Below are positions 25,359 through 34,207 of a stretch of 64,000 bases of DNA, one piece after another. Made by a program: the position numbers and the translations under genes. Positions within the stretch are counted from its first letter, which is position 1. Every line of letters begins with the position of its first letter. The notes under the pieces were generated by a model. That model had not been told where the DNA came from, did no database searches, and worked only from the letters and a program-made list of their open reading frames with translations. Origin of the DNA: Dankookia rubra (GTDB lineage Bacteria; Pseudomonadota; Alphaproteobacteria; Acetobacterales; Acetobacteraceae); assembly GCF_004355005.1 (NCBI RefSeq), contig NZ_SMSJ01000022.1, positions 1 through 64,000 on the forward strand, written 5' to 3'.

Positions 25359-26111
25359 ATGAACGTCATCCCGTTATCGGCCGCCCGGCGTGGCGGCGGC
25401 GTCACCGCCTCGGACCGCCAATGCGCGACGCGGTTCGTTTTCTCGCGTCCCGGCTGGCAGGTCGCCGACCGGCTGCACCCGCATTGGGGCCGCTGCCTCG
25501 AGCTCCGCTTCGAGCGGCCGGACTTCGATCCGCCGCTGCGCTGGCGGCTGGTCCGGTCGCAGGCCAGCCTGATGGTCGAGGGCGCCGACGGCACCCGCCA
25601 CACCGGCCCGCACGGCAGCGCGCATGACGCGCTGCTGGCGATCTGGGAGGATGCCGAGCGCATCGTCGCCGGCGGCCGGCCGCAGCCGGTGGTCCTGCTC
25701 TGCGGGATCGACCCGGACATCGCCGCCGACCTGCAGGACATCGCGGCGATGGCGGGGTTCGAGGCCCTGGTGCTGCCGGAAGCCGGCCTGGAAGCGGCGA
25801 TCGCCGCGGCCATCCGGCCGGCGGCGGCGGTGGTCGACCTGCAGCTCCACCCCTCCGGCGCGGATGGCCGCGGGATCATCCGGCTGCTGCGCCGGGCGAG
25901 GCCGGCGCTGCCGGTGCTGGCCCTGACGGTGCATGCGCCGACGGCGCCCGAGGCCGACCTGCACGGCCTCGGCGGACCGACCCAGCGGGAGCGGCGGCCG
26001 CATGACGCGGACCGGGTGCTGCACTGGCTGCTCGGCGTCTACGAGGCCCAAGGGGACGAGAAGGAGGACGGTGCCGGGGACGACGGCGGGGCGGGCAAGG
26101 GGCCGGCCTGA
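25359..26111 (+). CDS. Protein of unknown function with a degenerate receiver-like domain
   Basis: 250 residues. Residues 1-100 form an unrecognised domain (WQVADRLHPHWGRCLELRFERPDF, LRWRLVRSQASLMVEGADGTRH). Residues about 108-200 look like a CheY-type fold: PVVLLCGIDPDIAADLQDIAAMAGFEA, AAAVVDLQLHPSGADGRGIIRLLRRARPALPVLALT. VVDLQLHPSGADG resembles the phospho-acceptor loop, with an Asp at the end of strand 3. The C-terminus is acidic and glycine-rich. It may be a response-regulator derivative, but the usual acidic pair is replaced, so phosphorylation is doubtful. ATG 25359 was chosen because upstream in-frame sequence reads as non-coding. Confidence 0.65.
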   Translation: MNVIPLSAARRGGGVTASDRQCATRFVFSRPGWQVADRLHPHWGRCLELRFERPDFDPPLRWRLVRSQASLMVEGADGTRHTGPHGSAHDALLAIWEDAERIVAGGRPQPVVLLCGIDPDIAADLQDIAAMAGFEALVLPEAGLEAAIAAAIRPAAAVVDLQLHPSGADGRGIIRLLRRARPALPVLALTVHAPTAPEADLHGLGGPTQRERRPHDADRVLHWLLGVYEAQGDEKEDGAGDDGGAGKGPA

Positions 26112-26254
26112 GGCCCCCTCCTGAAGCCCCCTGGCGCGGTCGCGACCCACCGCCCGGCGCAACGGACCGGCCGGCCCGGCGTTCGGCTGTGGTGGCCGAT
26201 CCCCGGCCCCAAGACCCGGCCCCGACCGCAGGGCCTGGAGGCACCCGAGCCCGC

Positions 26255-28189
26255 ATGCCCGACACGCCCTCCCCCGGCGCCAATACCCGCGGCGTCGCCG
26301 CCGCCGGCGTCCCCGGCTCCGGCCTGCAGCTGCTGCAGGGCGCGCTGCTGGTCGGCGCGGTGCTCTACTTCGGCAGGGAATTGCTGATCCCGCTGGTGCT
26401 GGCGGTGCTGCTCTCCTTCGTGCTGGCGCCGGTCACCCGGCTGCTGCGGCGGGTGCACCTGCCGCGCGCCGCCTCGGTGCTGGTCGCCGTGGTCCTCGCC
26501 GGCGCGGTCATCTTCGGCATGGGCGCATTGATCGCCGGCCAGGCGACCTCGTTGGCGGAGAACCTGCCGGCCTACCAGACCGCGGTCAGCGAGAAGCTCG
26601 GCCGGCTGCAGGCCTCGGGCGGGTTGCTGGACCGCGTCACCGGCGCGATGCAGGAGATGGGCCGCGGCGCCGGGGCGGAGAAGCCGGGCACGCCGGCCAA
26701 GACCAGCGCGACGCCCAGCCAGCCGGCCACCGACCCCATCCCGGTCGAGATCCACAACCCGGAGCCGACGCCCTTCGAGATGATCCGGCGGGTCGCCGAG
26801 CCGCTGCTCGGGCCGCTGGCCACCGCCGGCATCGTCGCCATCCTGGTGATCTTCATCCTGCTCTACCGGGAGGACCTGCGCGACCGGCTGATCCGCCTGG
26901 CCGGCGCGCGCGACCTGCACCGGACCATGGCGGCGATGGACGACGCGGCCTACCGGCTGTCCCGCTTCTTCCTGGCGCAGACCGGGATGAACACCGCTTT
27001 CGGCCTGTTCGTCGCCGCCGCGCTCTGGGCCATCGGCATCCCCAACCCCCTGCTCTGGGGCTTCGTCGCCGGGCTGATGCGCTTCGTGCCCTTCATCGGC
27101 GTCTTCATCACCATCACCGGGCCGGTGCTGCTGGCGCTGGCGGTGGACCCGGGCTGGAGCACGCTGGTCTGGGTGCTGGCGCTCTTCGCGGTCAGCGAGA
27201 TGCTGATGGGCCAGGTGGTCGAGCCGCTGGTCTTCGGCCACTCGACCGGGCTGTCCCCGATCGCGGTGATCGCCGCGGCGACCTTCTGGACCTGGCTCTG
27301 GGGCCCGATCGGGCTGCTGCTGGCGGTGCCGCTGACGGTCTGTTTGGTGGTGCTGGGCCGGCACGTGGACCGGCTCGAATTCCTCGAGGTCATGCTGGGG
27401 GACAGCCCGCCGCTCGACCCGGAGGAGACCTTCTACCAGCGGGCCCTGGCCGGCGATGCCGATGCGCTCGCCGAGCAGGCGGAGAAATGCCTGAAGGAGC
27501 AGCCGCTGGCCGATTACTTCGACGGCGTCGCCCTGCCGGCGCTGCGGCTGGCCCAGGCCGATGCGGTGCATGGCGCGCTGTCGCCGGAGCGGCGCGACGC
27601 GCTGCAGCGCAGCGTCGAGCTGCTGATCGAGGACCTCGAGGAGGCGGAGGACCTGCCGCCGGCGACGGCGACCGAGGCGGAGGCACCGGGCGCCGAGGCG
27701 CCGCCCCCGGTGCCGGCGGCCTGGCACGTGCCGGGCGCGGTGCTGTGCCTACCCGGCCGCGGACCCTTCGACGCGCTGGCCGCGGTGATGCTCGGCCAGG
27801 TGCTGCAGCGGCGCGGCTTCGGGGTGCAGATCGGCGGGCTGGCGGCCGGGCCCGGCGCGCCGCCGAAGCTGATCTGCCTTTGCCTGATCGAGGGCGGCAG
27901 CAGCGCGGCCACGGCGCGCTACCTGCTGCGAAGGGCGCGGCGGCGGCTGCCGGGGACGCCGGCCCTGGCGCTGGCCTGGGCGCCGGATCAGGACGGCACG
28001 CTGGCGGCGGCGCTGAAGTCGGAGAGCCAGGCGGCGCCGCTGCTGCTGGCCGGCAGCCTGACGGAGGCGCTGGACCTGGCGACGGAACAGGCCGGCCATG
28101 CCGCCCCGCCGGTGCTGACCACGCCGGCGCCGCGGCCCGAGGCGCCGCGGCAGGAGCCGGACCTGGGCGTGGTGGCGGCGCCGGCCTGA
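26255..28189 (+). CDS. AI-2E family transporter/PerM-like permease with a long C-terminal extension
   Basis: An inner-membrane protein of 644 residues. The first 390 hold the AI-2E exporter family core with about eight helices: paired N-terminal helices (LLVGAVLYFGRELLIPLVLAV), a periplasmic linker rich in Pro/Thr, then GFVAGLMRFVPFIGVFITITGP and LVVLGRH. Despite the family name, most members do not move AI-2. Residues about 400-644 are an added cytoplasmic region: a helical segment (DPEETFYQRALAGDADALAEQAEKCL), a Pro/Ala/Glu linker and a Rossmann-like module (GAVLCLPGRGPFDALAAVMLGQVLQRRGFGVQIGG) reminiscent of a B12-binding fold without its His. GGAGG at 26237-26241 is 13 bases before the ATG. 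A GTG at 26189 is possible. Confidence 0.85.
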   Translation: MPDTPSPGANTRGVAAAGVPGSGLQLLQGALLVGAVLYFGRELLIPLVLAVLLSFVLAPVTRLLRRVHLPRAASVLVAVVLAGAVIFGMGALIAGQATSLAENLPAYQTAVSEKLGRLQASGGLLDRVTGAMQEMGRGAGAEKPGTPAKTSATPSQPATDPIPVEIHNPEPTPFEMIRRVAEPLLGPLATAGIVAILVIFILLYREDLRDRLIRLAGARDLHRTMAAMDDAAYRLSRFFLAQTGMNTAFGLFVAAALWAIGIPNPLLWGFVAGLMRFVPFIGVFITITGPVLLALAVDPGWSTLVWVLALFAVSEMLMGQVVEPLVFGHSTGLSPIAVIAAATFWTWLWGPIGLLLAVPLTVCLVVLGRHVDRLEFLEVMLGDSPPLDPEETFYQRALAGDADALAEQAEKCLKEQPLADYFDGVALPALRLAQADAVHGALSPERRDALQRSVELLIEDLEEAEDLPPATATEAEAPGAEAPPPVPAAWHVPGAVLCLPGRGPFDALAAVMLGQVLQRRGFGVQIGGLAAGPGAPPKLICLCLIEGGSSAATARYLLRRARRRLPGTPALALAWAPDQDGTLAAALKSESQAAPLLLAGSLTEALDLATEQAGHAAPPVLTTPAPRPEAPRQEPDLGVVAAPA

Positions 28190-28231
28190 CCCTGCCGGGT
28201 CCAGGCGGGGTGCGGGGCGGGGCGTTGCGGT

Positions 28232-30259
28232 TCAGGCCGCCTGCTTCACGCCGCCGATGATCTCCAGCGCGCGGTCGATGCGGACCAGGAAGTCCGGGGC
28301 CTGGCGGAAGGACAGCACCACCTCCCGCGCGTCGCTCCGCACCACGCGCGCGGCGACCGGGTCGGTGCTGCCGGGGAGGGTGACCTCGACCTCGCTGCCG
28401 CCCGGCAGCACCGAGGGGAAGCCGCGCAGCGCGACGCCGCCGCGGGAGATGTCGGCGATCCGCGTCTCCGCGGCGGGGCTGTCGGCCTGGGCGGCGCGAA
28501 GCCGGGCGCGGGCATCCCCGCCGGGGATGCGCTCCCAGCGGCGGCGCTCCTTCACGTCCACCTTGCGCATGGCGCCGAGGAAGTCGTCGACCTCGCCGCG
28601 CAGCGTCGTGGTCACCTCGGACATGCTCTCGGAGGCGCGGCGGACGCTGGCGCCGGCGGCGATCGCCTCCCCGGCCAGGGAGGAGACCTCCCGCATGCGG
28701 TCGTTGGTGCCGGCGGTCGCCGTCGCGGTCGCCGCCACCTGCGCGGCGATCTCGGCGGTCGCGACGCGCTGCGCCTCGACCGCCGTTGCGATGGCGGCGG
28801 CGATGTCGCTGATCAGGTCGATGCCCTCCGCCATCTCGCCGACCGCGGCGACGGCGGTGCCGGTCGCGCCGCGGATCGCGGCGACCTGCCGGCCGATCTG
28901 CTCGGTCGCCTGGGCGGTCTGGGCGGCGAGCTGCTTCACCTCGCTCGCCACCACCGCGAAGCCCTTGCCGGCCTCCCCGGCGCGCGCGGCCTCGATCGTC
29001 GCGTTCAGCGCGAGGAGGTTGGTCTGGCCGGCGATGTCGGCGATCAGCCGGACCACGTCGCCGACCTCGCTGGCCGCGGCGGAGAGTCCCTTCACGGTTT
29101 CGTCCGTTGCCCGGGCGCGCGCCACCGCCCGCCGCGCGGCCTCGGTCGATTCGGCGACCCGGCGAGCGATCTCGTTGGCGCTCCCGGTCAGGGATTCGGT
29201 CGCGCCGGCGACGCCGCCGAGGATCTGCGCCGCCTCGGTCGCCTGGGCGGCGGTGCTGTCGGCCCGCGCCTGGGTTCGGCCGGCGACCTCGGCGACGCCG
29301 GCGCCGACCACCCGCATCTCGTCCGCCGAGACGGCCAGCGAATGCAGCACGGCCGAGATCGCCGAGCTGAACTCGACGGTATAGCGGTCCATCGCCGCCA
29401 CCTGCCGCTCCCGCGCCGCCTGCTCGGCGAGCGCCTGCTCGGCCAGCCGGCGGTTCTCCAGGCCCTGGGCGCGGAAGCCCTCGAGCGCCCGCGCGAGGTC
29501 GCCGATCTCGTCCGGCCGCCCGGCGCCGGGCGAGGCGACCCCGAGGTCGCCATCGGCCATGGCGGTGGTGGCCCGGGTCGCGGCGCGCAGCGGCCGCACC
29601 ACGCCGCGCGCCACCCGCCAGGCGAGCAGGCCGACCAGCAGCCCGGCGACCGCCAGGGCGGCGAGGTTGCGCCAGGCCAGCGACCAGGTCTCCGCCGCGA
29701 GGTCGTCGACATAGACGCCGGTGCCGATCACCCAGCCCCAGGGGGCGAAGCCGGCGACGTAGGAGAGCTTGTCGACCGGCGGCGCGCCGGCCGGGGCGCC
29801 GGGGCGCGGCCATTGGTAGCGCACCGTCCCGGCGCCGTCGCGCCGCACCGTCTCGGCAAAGGCGACAAAGAGCCGGAAGCCGTTCGGGTCCTTGAATTCG
29901 GCCAGGTCGCGGCCCTCGAGGTCGGGCCGGAAGGGGTGCATGACCATGCGCGGCGCGAGGTCGTTGATCCAGACGTACTCGTTGCCGCGGTAGCGGATGG
30001 CGCGGATCGCCGCCGCCGCCTCGCGCTGCGCCGCGGCACGGTCGAGCCGGCCTTCGCGCTCCTCGGACTCGAAGCGGCGGGCGGTGGCGAGGGCGGTGTC
30101 GACCACGCTTTGCAGCAGGGCGACGCGGTCGCGCTGCAGCACGGATGCCGCCTCCTGCGTCGCCAGCCCCGCCAGCATGCAGAGCCCGAGCATCGCGATG
30201 GCGGTGATGGCATGGACGCGGTGCGAGATGGTCAAGCGAAGCTGCATGAGGCGTTCCAT
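28232..30259 (-). CDS. Methyl-accepting chemotaxis protein with a C-terminal PilZ domain
   Basis: A 675-residue transmembrane chemoreceptor. Order: N-terminal helix, periplasmic sCache_2 sensor (residues about 30-185, with [20 protein letters not shown]), a second helix ([16 protein letters not shown]), HAMP, then the signalling hairpin with the invariant tip [20 protein letters not shown]. After it, residues about 571-675 form a PilZ domain. The RxxxR motif is at Arg573/Arg577, and DxSxxG at Asp603, Ser605, Gly608, as required for cyclic-di-GMP binding. The usual CheR/CheB pentapeptide tail is absent. It would couple a chemical signal and c-di-GMP level to the chemotaxis machinery. No che genes are in the window. 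Confidence 0.92.
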   Translation of the reverse strand: MERLMQLRLTISHRVHAITAIAMLGLCMLAGLATQEAASVLQRDRVALLQSVVDTALATARRFESEEREGRLDRAAAQREAAAAIRAIRYRGNEYVWINDLAPRMVMHPFRPDLEGRDLAEFKDPNGFRLFVAFAETVRRDGAGTVRYQWPRPGAPAGAPPVDKLSYVAGFAPWGWVIGTGVYVDDLAAETWSLAWRNLAALAVAGLLVGLLAWRVARGVVRPLRAATRATTAMADGDLGVASPGAGRPDEIGDLARALEGFRAQGLENRRLAEQALAEQAARERQVAAMDRYTVEFSSAISAVLHSLAVSADEMRVVGAGVAEVAGRTQARADSTAAQATEAAQILGGVAGATESLTGSANEIARRVAESTEAARRAVARARATDETVKGLSAAASEVGDVVRLIADIAGQTNLLALNATIEAARAGEAGKGFAVVASEVKQLAAQTAQATEQIGRQVAAIRGATGTAVAAVGEMAEGIDLISDIAAAIATAVEAQRVATAEIAAQVAATATATAGTNDRMREVSSLAGEAIAAGASVRRASESMSEVTTTLRGEVDDFLGAMRKVDVKERRRWERIPGGDARARLRAAQADSPAAETRIADISRGGVALRGFPSVLPGGSEVEVTLPGSTDPVAARVVRSDAREVVLSFRQAPDFLVRIDRALEIIGGVKQAA

Positions 30260-30325
30260 ATGCGACGGGCCGAGCCTATCGCCGGCGGCATTGCAGCCCG
30301 ATTAAGGCAGCCCCGCCCCGGCGCC

Positions 30326-31834
30326 TCAGATTCGTTGCACGGGCACCCGCCAGGCCAGCCAGCTGCCGGCGGCGACCAGCAGCGCCGCCCCGCCGAAGGC
30401 GGCGCGGAAGGCGGTGGTCAGCCCCTCCCGCAGCGTCTCCCGCTCGGCCTCGGCCAGGCCGGGCAACAGGGCGGGGCCTTCCCGTACCAGCCGGGCGAAG
30501 AGCGCCGCGGCCTCCGGGTCGCCGGCCGCCAGGGTGCCGAAGAGCAGGGCGCCGAGCAGCGTGGTGGCGATCGCCGCGCCCAGGGTGCGGGAGAACTGCA
30601 CCGATCCCGCCGCGGCGCCGAGCCAGGCCGGCCCGGCCGCCACCTGCACGGTGATCTGCGAGGTGGGGTAGGAACATCCCGTCCCGAAGGAGACCAGCAC
30701 GAAGAGCAGCGCCAGCCAGGGCTGCGGCAGGACGGGAGCCAGCCAGGCGACCCCGAGCAGCGCCACCGCGGCGAGCGCCAGGCCGAACCCCGCGATCGGC
30801 ATGCCCAGCCCGGTCCGGGTCATCAGCCGCCCCGCGGTGAGCCCGCCCATCGCCCCGCCGAGCGAGAGCGGCAGCAGCATCAGCCCGGCCGCGGCCGGGG
30901 GCAGGCCGCGCACGCTCTGCAGCCAGATCGGCAGGAAGGTGACGAGCCCGACCAGCGCGCCATGGGCGCAGCCGGTCAGGAGGTTGCTGCGCAGGATGGT
31001 CGGCTCCGCCAGCAGGCCGAGCGGCAGCAGCGGGTCGCGCGCCCGCCTTTCCTGCCGCAGCAGCAGGGCCAGGGCGAGCCCGGCCAGCGCCGCCAGGCCG
31101 AGCACCAGCGGCAGGCCGGCCAGGGTCATCCGCTGCGCCGCCTGCAGCGCCAGCAGGGCCGGGGTGACGAAGGCGGCGAACAGGACGACGCCGGCGACAT
31201 CCAGCCGGAAACCGCCGCCGCCGCTGCCCGGCCGCGCCGGGATGCGCAGCGCAAGGCCCCAGGCGAGGGCGCTCAGCGGCAGCATGGCCCAGAAGACGCC
31301 GCGCCAGCCGAAGCCCTGCGCCAGCCAGCCGCCGAGCAGCGGGCCGAGCAGCGACGCCGTGGTGAAGCTGGCGACGATATAGGCCTGGAACTGCCCGCGC
31401 TCGCGCGGCGGCACCGCCTCGGCGATCAGCGCCATGGCGAGCGTCGCCAGGCCGCCGCCGCCGAAGCCCTGCAGCAGCCGCCCGCCGATCAGCACGGCGA
31501 AGCTGGGCGCGGTGGCGGAGACCAGGGCGCCGGCGGCCTGGATGCCGAGTGCCACGAACAGCATGCGGCGCCGGCCATGCGCGTCGCCCAGCCGGCCGAA
31601 GACCGGGGCGGCGATGGTTGCCGCGATCAGCCAGGCGACGACGACCCAGGAGATCCGCTCGACCGCGCCGAGGCTGCCGGCGATGGCGGGCAGCGCGGTC
31701 GCCACGATGGTCTGGTCGATGGCGGCGATGATGATGGCAGGCGCGATGCCGGGGAAGCTGCGGAGGAAGGCGGCGCGCAGCTCGGCCGGGGTCATGCTCG
31801 CCGGCGCCGGGTCGGCAGTGTCACGCGGGGTCAT
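30326..31834 (-). CDS. MFS drug-efflux transporter (DHA2/EmrB-QacA type)
   Basis: A 502-residue proton-driven exporter with about 14 membrane helices. Family signs are IIAAIDQTIVATALPAIAGSLG in helix 1 (motif D1), GRLGDAHGRRRMLFVALG (motif A) and LLQGFGGGGLATLAMALIAE (motif B/C region). The final TTAFRAAFGGAALLVAAG helices are also typical. ATG 31834 follows a hydrophilic stretch. Upstream codons to 31993 cross a strong hairpin and were excluded. No regulator or membrane-fusion partner is adjacent. Confidence 0.9.
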   Translation of the reverse strand: MTPRDTADPAPASMTPAELRAAFLRSFPGIAPAIIIAAIDQTIVATALPAIAGSLGAVERISWVVVAWLIAATIAAPVFGRLGDAHGRRRMLFVALGIQAAGALVSATAPSFAVLIGGRLLQGFGGGGLATLAMALIAEAVPPRERGQFQAYIVASFTTASLLGPLLGGWLAQGFGWRGVFWAMLPLSALAWGLALRIPARPGSGGGGFRLDVAGVVLFAAFVTPALLALQAAQRMTLAGLPLVLGLAALAGLALALLLRQERRARDPLLPLGLLAEPTILRSNLLTGCAHGALVGLVTFLPIWLQSVRGLPPAAAGLMLLPLSLGGAMGGLTAGRLMTRTGLGMPIAGFGLALAAVALLGVAWLAPVLPQPWLALLFVLVSFGTGCSYPTSQITVQVAAGPAWLGAAAGSVQFSRTLGAAIATTLLGALLFGTLAAGDPEAAALFARLVREGPALLPGLAEAERETLREGLTTAFRAAFGGAALLVAAGSWLAWRVPVQRI

Positions 31835-31912
31835 GCGGCGGGTGGAGGTCCGAGGCGGGGCCGGGCAGGGGAGGGCATCGGGGGCGGCTTGTCCAGTCGC
31901 CCGACCAAAGGA

Positions 31913-31943
31913 TTGGGGAGGGAAAAAAGTATTCCCTCCCCAA
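31913..31943. terminator. 12-bp hairpin downstream of accA
   Basis: TTGGGGAGGGAA (31913-31924) and TTCCCTCCCCAA (31932-31943), loop AAAAGTA. Together with the hairpin at 32019 it forms a double stem-loop between accA and the MFS gene, both on the minus strand. Confidence 0.6.
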
Positions 31944-32018
31944 GCCCCACCCTTCCCTTGTGTGGGTTGGCCGCCGCCGCGCGGCGAGTGCAAGACTCGG
32001 AAAAATAGATGAGGGGGC

Positions 32019-32044
32019 CTGGGGGAGAATACCTTCTCCCCCAG
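32019..32044. terminator. 11-bp hairpin just after accA
   Basis: CTGGGGGAGAA (32019-32029) pairs with TTCTCCCCCAG (32034-32044) around a 4-base loop, 22 bases beyond the accA stop on the minus strand. It shares the GGGGAGAA core with the hairpin at 20719. Confidence 0.65.
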
Positions 32045-32065
32045 CCTTGCCTTCAGGCCGCCCGG

Positions 32066-33022
32066 TCAGGCGACGCTGTTGCGCCCCATCTCCAGGAACT
32101 TCTCCCGCCGCCGCGCGCGCAGCGTGGCGCCGTCATAGGCCAGCAGCGGCTCGAGGCTCTCCCAGACCTTGTCGCCCACGGCCTTCAGCGCGGCTTCGGG
32201 GTCGCGGTGGGCGCCGCCCATCGGCTCCGGCACCACCGCATCCACCAGGTTCAGCCGGCGCAGGTCCTCCGCGGTGAGCTTCAGCGCCTCGGCCGCCGCC
32301 GGCGCCTGCGCCGCGTCGCGCCAGAGGATGCTGGCGCAGCCCTCCGGGCTGATCACCGAATAGATCGAATGCTCCAGCATCAGCACCCGGTCGGCCGCGG
32401 CCAGCGCGATGGCGCCGCCCGAGCCGCCCTCGCCGATGATCGTCGCCACGAAGGGAACCGGCGCCTCGAGCCCCGCCTCGATCGACCGCGCGATCGCCTC
32501 GGCCTGGCCGCGCGCCTCTGCCTCGATCCCCGGGAAGGCGCCGGCGGTGTCGACGAAGGAGAGGATCGGCAGGCCGAAGCGCCCGGCGAGCTCCATGATC
32601 CGCCGCGCCTTGCGGTAGCCCTCCGGCCGGGCCATGCCGAAGTTATGCTTCACCCGGCCCTCGGTGTCGGCGCCCTTCTCGGTGCCGAGCACCGCGACCG
32701 CGCGGCCGCGGAAGCGGCCGAGGCCGCCGACCACCGCCGCGTCGTCGGCGAAGGCGCGGTCGCCGGCCAGCGGCGTCCATTCCTCGATATGGGCGCGGAT
32801 GTAGTCGAGGCATTTCGGCCGGTCCGGGTGCCGGGCGACCAGCGCCTTCTGCCAGGGCGAGAGCTTGGCGTAGGTGGTCTTCAGCAGGGACTGCGCCTTG
32901 TCGCGCAGCTTGCCGACCTCGTCGGCCACGTCGATGCCGCCGGCATCGGTGGTGCGGCGCAGCTCCTCGATCTTGCCTTCGAGCTCGGCGATGGGTTTTT
33001 CGAAGTCGAGGAAGTGGCGCAT
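32066..33022 (-). CDS. accA: Acetyl-CoA carboxylase carboxyltransferase subunit alpha
   Basis: Half of the carboxyltransferase that moves CO2 from biotin to acetyl-CoA, the first committed step of fatty-acid synthesis. It works with AccD, which is not in the window. The 318 residues match the family. They begin MRHFLDFEKPIAELEGKIEEL and include GRFRGRAVAVLGTEKG, FVDTAGAFPGIEAEARGQAEAIA, the oxyanion segment IIGEGGSGGAIALA and ISPEGCASILWRD. The start at 33022 removes 27 upstream codons with no family match. Confidence 0.97.
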   Translation of the reverse strand: MRHFLDFEKPIAELEGKIEELRRTTDAGGIDVADEVGKLRDKAQSLLKTTYAKLSPWQKALVARHPDRPKCLDYIRAHIEEWTPLAGDRAFADDAAVVGGLGRFRGRAVAVLGTEKGADTEGRVKHNFGMARPEGYRKARRIMELAGRFGLPILSFVDTAGAFPGIEAEARGQAEAIARSIEAGLEAPVPFVATIIGEGGSGGAIALAAADRVLMLEHSIYSVISPEGCASILWRDAAQAPAAAEALKLTAEDLRRLNLVDAVVPEPMGGAHRDPEAALKAVGDKVWESLEPLLAYDGATLRARRREKFLEMGRNSVA

Positions 33023-33267
33023 CGGGTCCCTGTGGCGCGGCGCGGTGGGCCAGGCGAATGGCGGACGGGGACCGCCGCGGCGCGCGGGGCCGCTGCGCCG
33101 CATGCCTTGCCCCCTGGGGCGCGGGGTTAGCGGAAAAGCACCGGCGGCGGAAGCGGTGACGGCGGCATGCCACCGCGGGTGGCGGCGGCCACTGCGGAAA
33201 ACCCTAGCAAGACCAAGCCCCGCCGCGCCACGCTGCCCCCGGGCGGAGGATGTGCGGGGAGGATCGC

Positions 33268-34101
33268 ATGGCGGCCGGGCAGGATTGGCGGGCGGCGAAC
33301 CGGGTGCTCTGGGACGAGCGGGTCGGCGTTCATCTCGGCCCCGGCGGCTACGACCTCGCGCCGCTGCGGGCCGGGCGCGGCCGGCTGGACGCGATCGTCG
33401 AGGCCGAGCTCGGCCCGGTGGCCGGGCTGCGGGTGCTGCACCTGCAATGCCATTTCGGCCGGGACACGCTGACGCTCGCGCAGCGCGGGGCGCAGGCGGT
33501 CGGGCTCGACTTCTCCGGCAGGGCGATCGCGGCGGCGCGGGCGCTGGCGGCCGAACTCGGCCTCGGCGACTGCGCCCGCTTCGTCGAGGCCGATCTCTAC
33601 CAGGCGGCCGAGGCGGTGGCCGAGCCGGCCGCCTTCGACCTGGTCTTCGTCACCTGGGGCGCGCTCTGCTGGCTGCCGGACCTGGCGGGCTGGGCGCGGA
33701 TCGTGGCCGGGGCGCTGCGGCCCGGCGGCCGGCTCTACCTCGCGGAGGCGCATCCGGCCGCCTATGTCCTCGACGATGAGGCGCCCAGCCAGATGCCGGG
33801 CCGGCCGGGCTGGCTGGTGCCCTATTTCCGGCGCGAGGCGGTGGTCTACGAGCAGACGACGGACTACGCGAATCCCGGGGCGCCGCTGCAGCACCGGACC
33901 GAGACCGTCTGGATGCACCCGCTGGCCGAGGTCGTGGGCGCGCTGCGCGGGGCCGGGATGGCGCTCGACTGGCTGCACGAGCACCCGCGGGTCACCTGGC
34001 GGATGTTCCAGGGGCTGGTGCGGGATGCCGAGGGGCTCTGGACTTGGCCGGACCGGCCCTGGCTGCCGCTGGCCTATTCGCTGGCGGCGGTGAAGCCGTG
34101 A
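33268..34101 (+). CDS. Class I SAM-dependent methyltransferase
   Basis: 277 residues. After a helical N-terminus (DWRAANRVLWDERVGVHLG) comes the SAM core: GLRVLHLQCHFGRDTLTLAQRGAQAVGLDFS (motif I and acidic loop) and FDLVFVTWGALCWLPDLAGWARIVAGALRPGG (motifs IV-V). Small-molecule methylation is likely, but the substrate is unknown. GGGGAGG at 33256-33262 decides for ATG 33268 over the ATG at 33250, which abuts its own GGAGGA. Convergent with xerD. Confidence 0.85.
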   Translation: MAAGQDWRAANRVLWDERVGVHLGPGGYDLAPLRAGRGRLDAIVEAELGPVAGLRVLHLQCHFGRDTLTLAQRGAQAVGLDFSGRAIAAARALAAELGLGDCARFVEADLYQAAEAVAEPAAFDLVFVTWGALCWLPDLAGWARIVAGALRPGGRLYLAEAHPAAYVLDDEAPSQMPGRPGWLVPYFRREAVVYEQTTDYANPGAPLQHRTETVWMHPLAEVVGALRGAGMALDWLHEHPRVTWRMFQGLVRDAEGLWTWPDRPWLPLAYSLAAVKP

Positions 34102-34145
34102 CATCCGGGACGCGGCGGCGCAGGCGACCGCGACGGTTGAGGACA

Positions 34146-34171
34146 AGGCTGCCTCGCGGACCGTGCAGCCT
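34146..34171. terminator. Hairpin between convergent methyltransferase and xerD genes
   Basis: AGGCTGC (34146-34152) and GCAGCCT (34165-34171) with a 12-base loop. A weak bidirectional terminator candidate. Confidence 0.35.
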
Positions 34172-34207
34172 CTGGCGTCCGAAGCGATGGATTCCTTCGC
34201 CTGGGCG

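Noticed and set aside
26039..27727. Minus-strand frame opposite the AI-2E permease
   Set aside because: The plus strand encodes clear membrane helices; the minus frame is Gln/Arg/His-rich shadow sequence.
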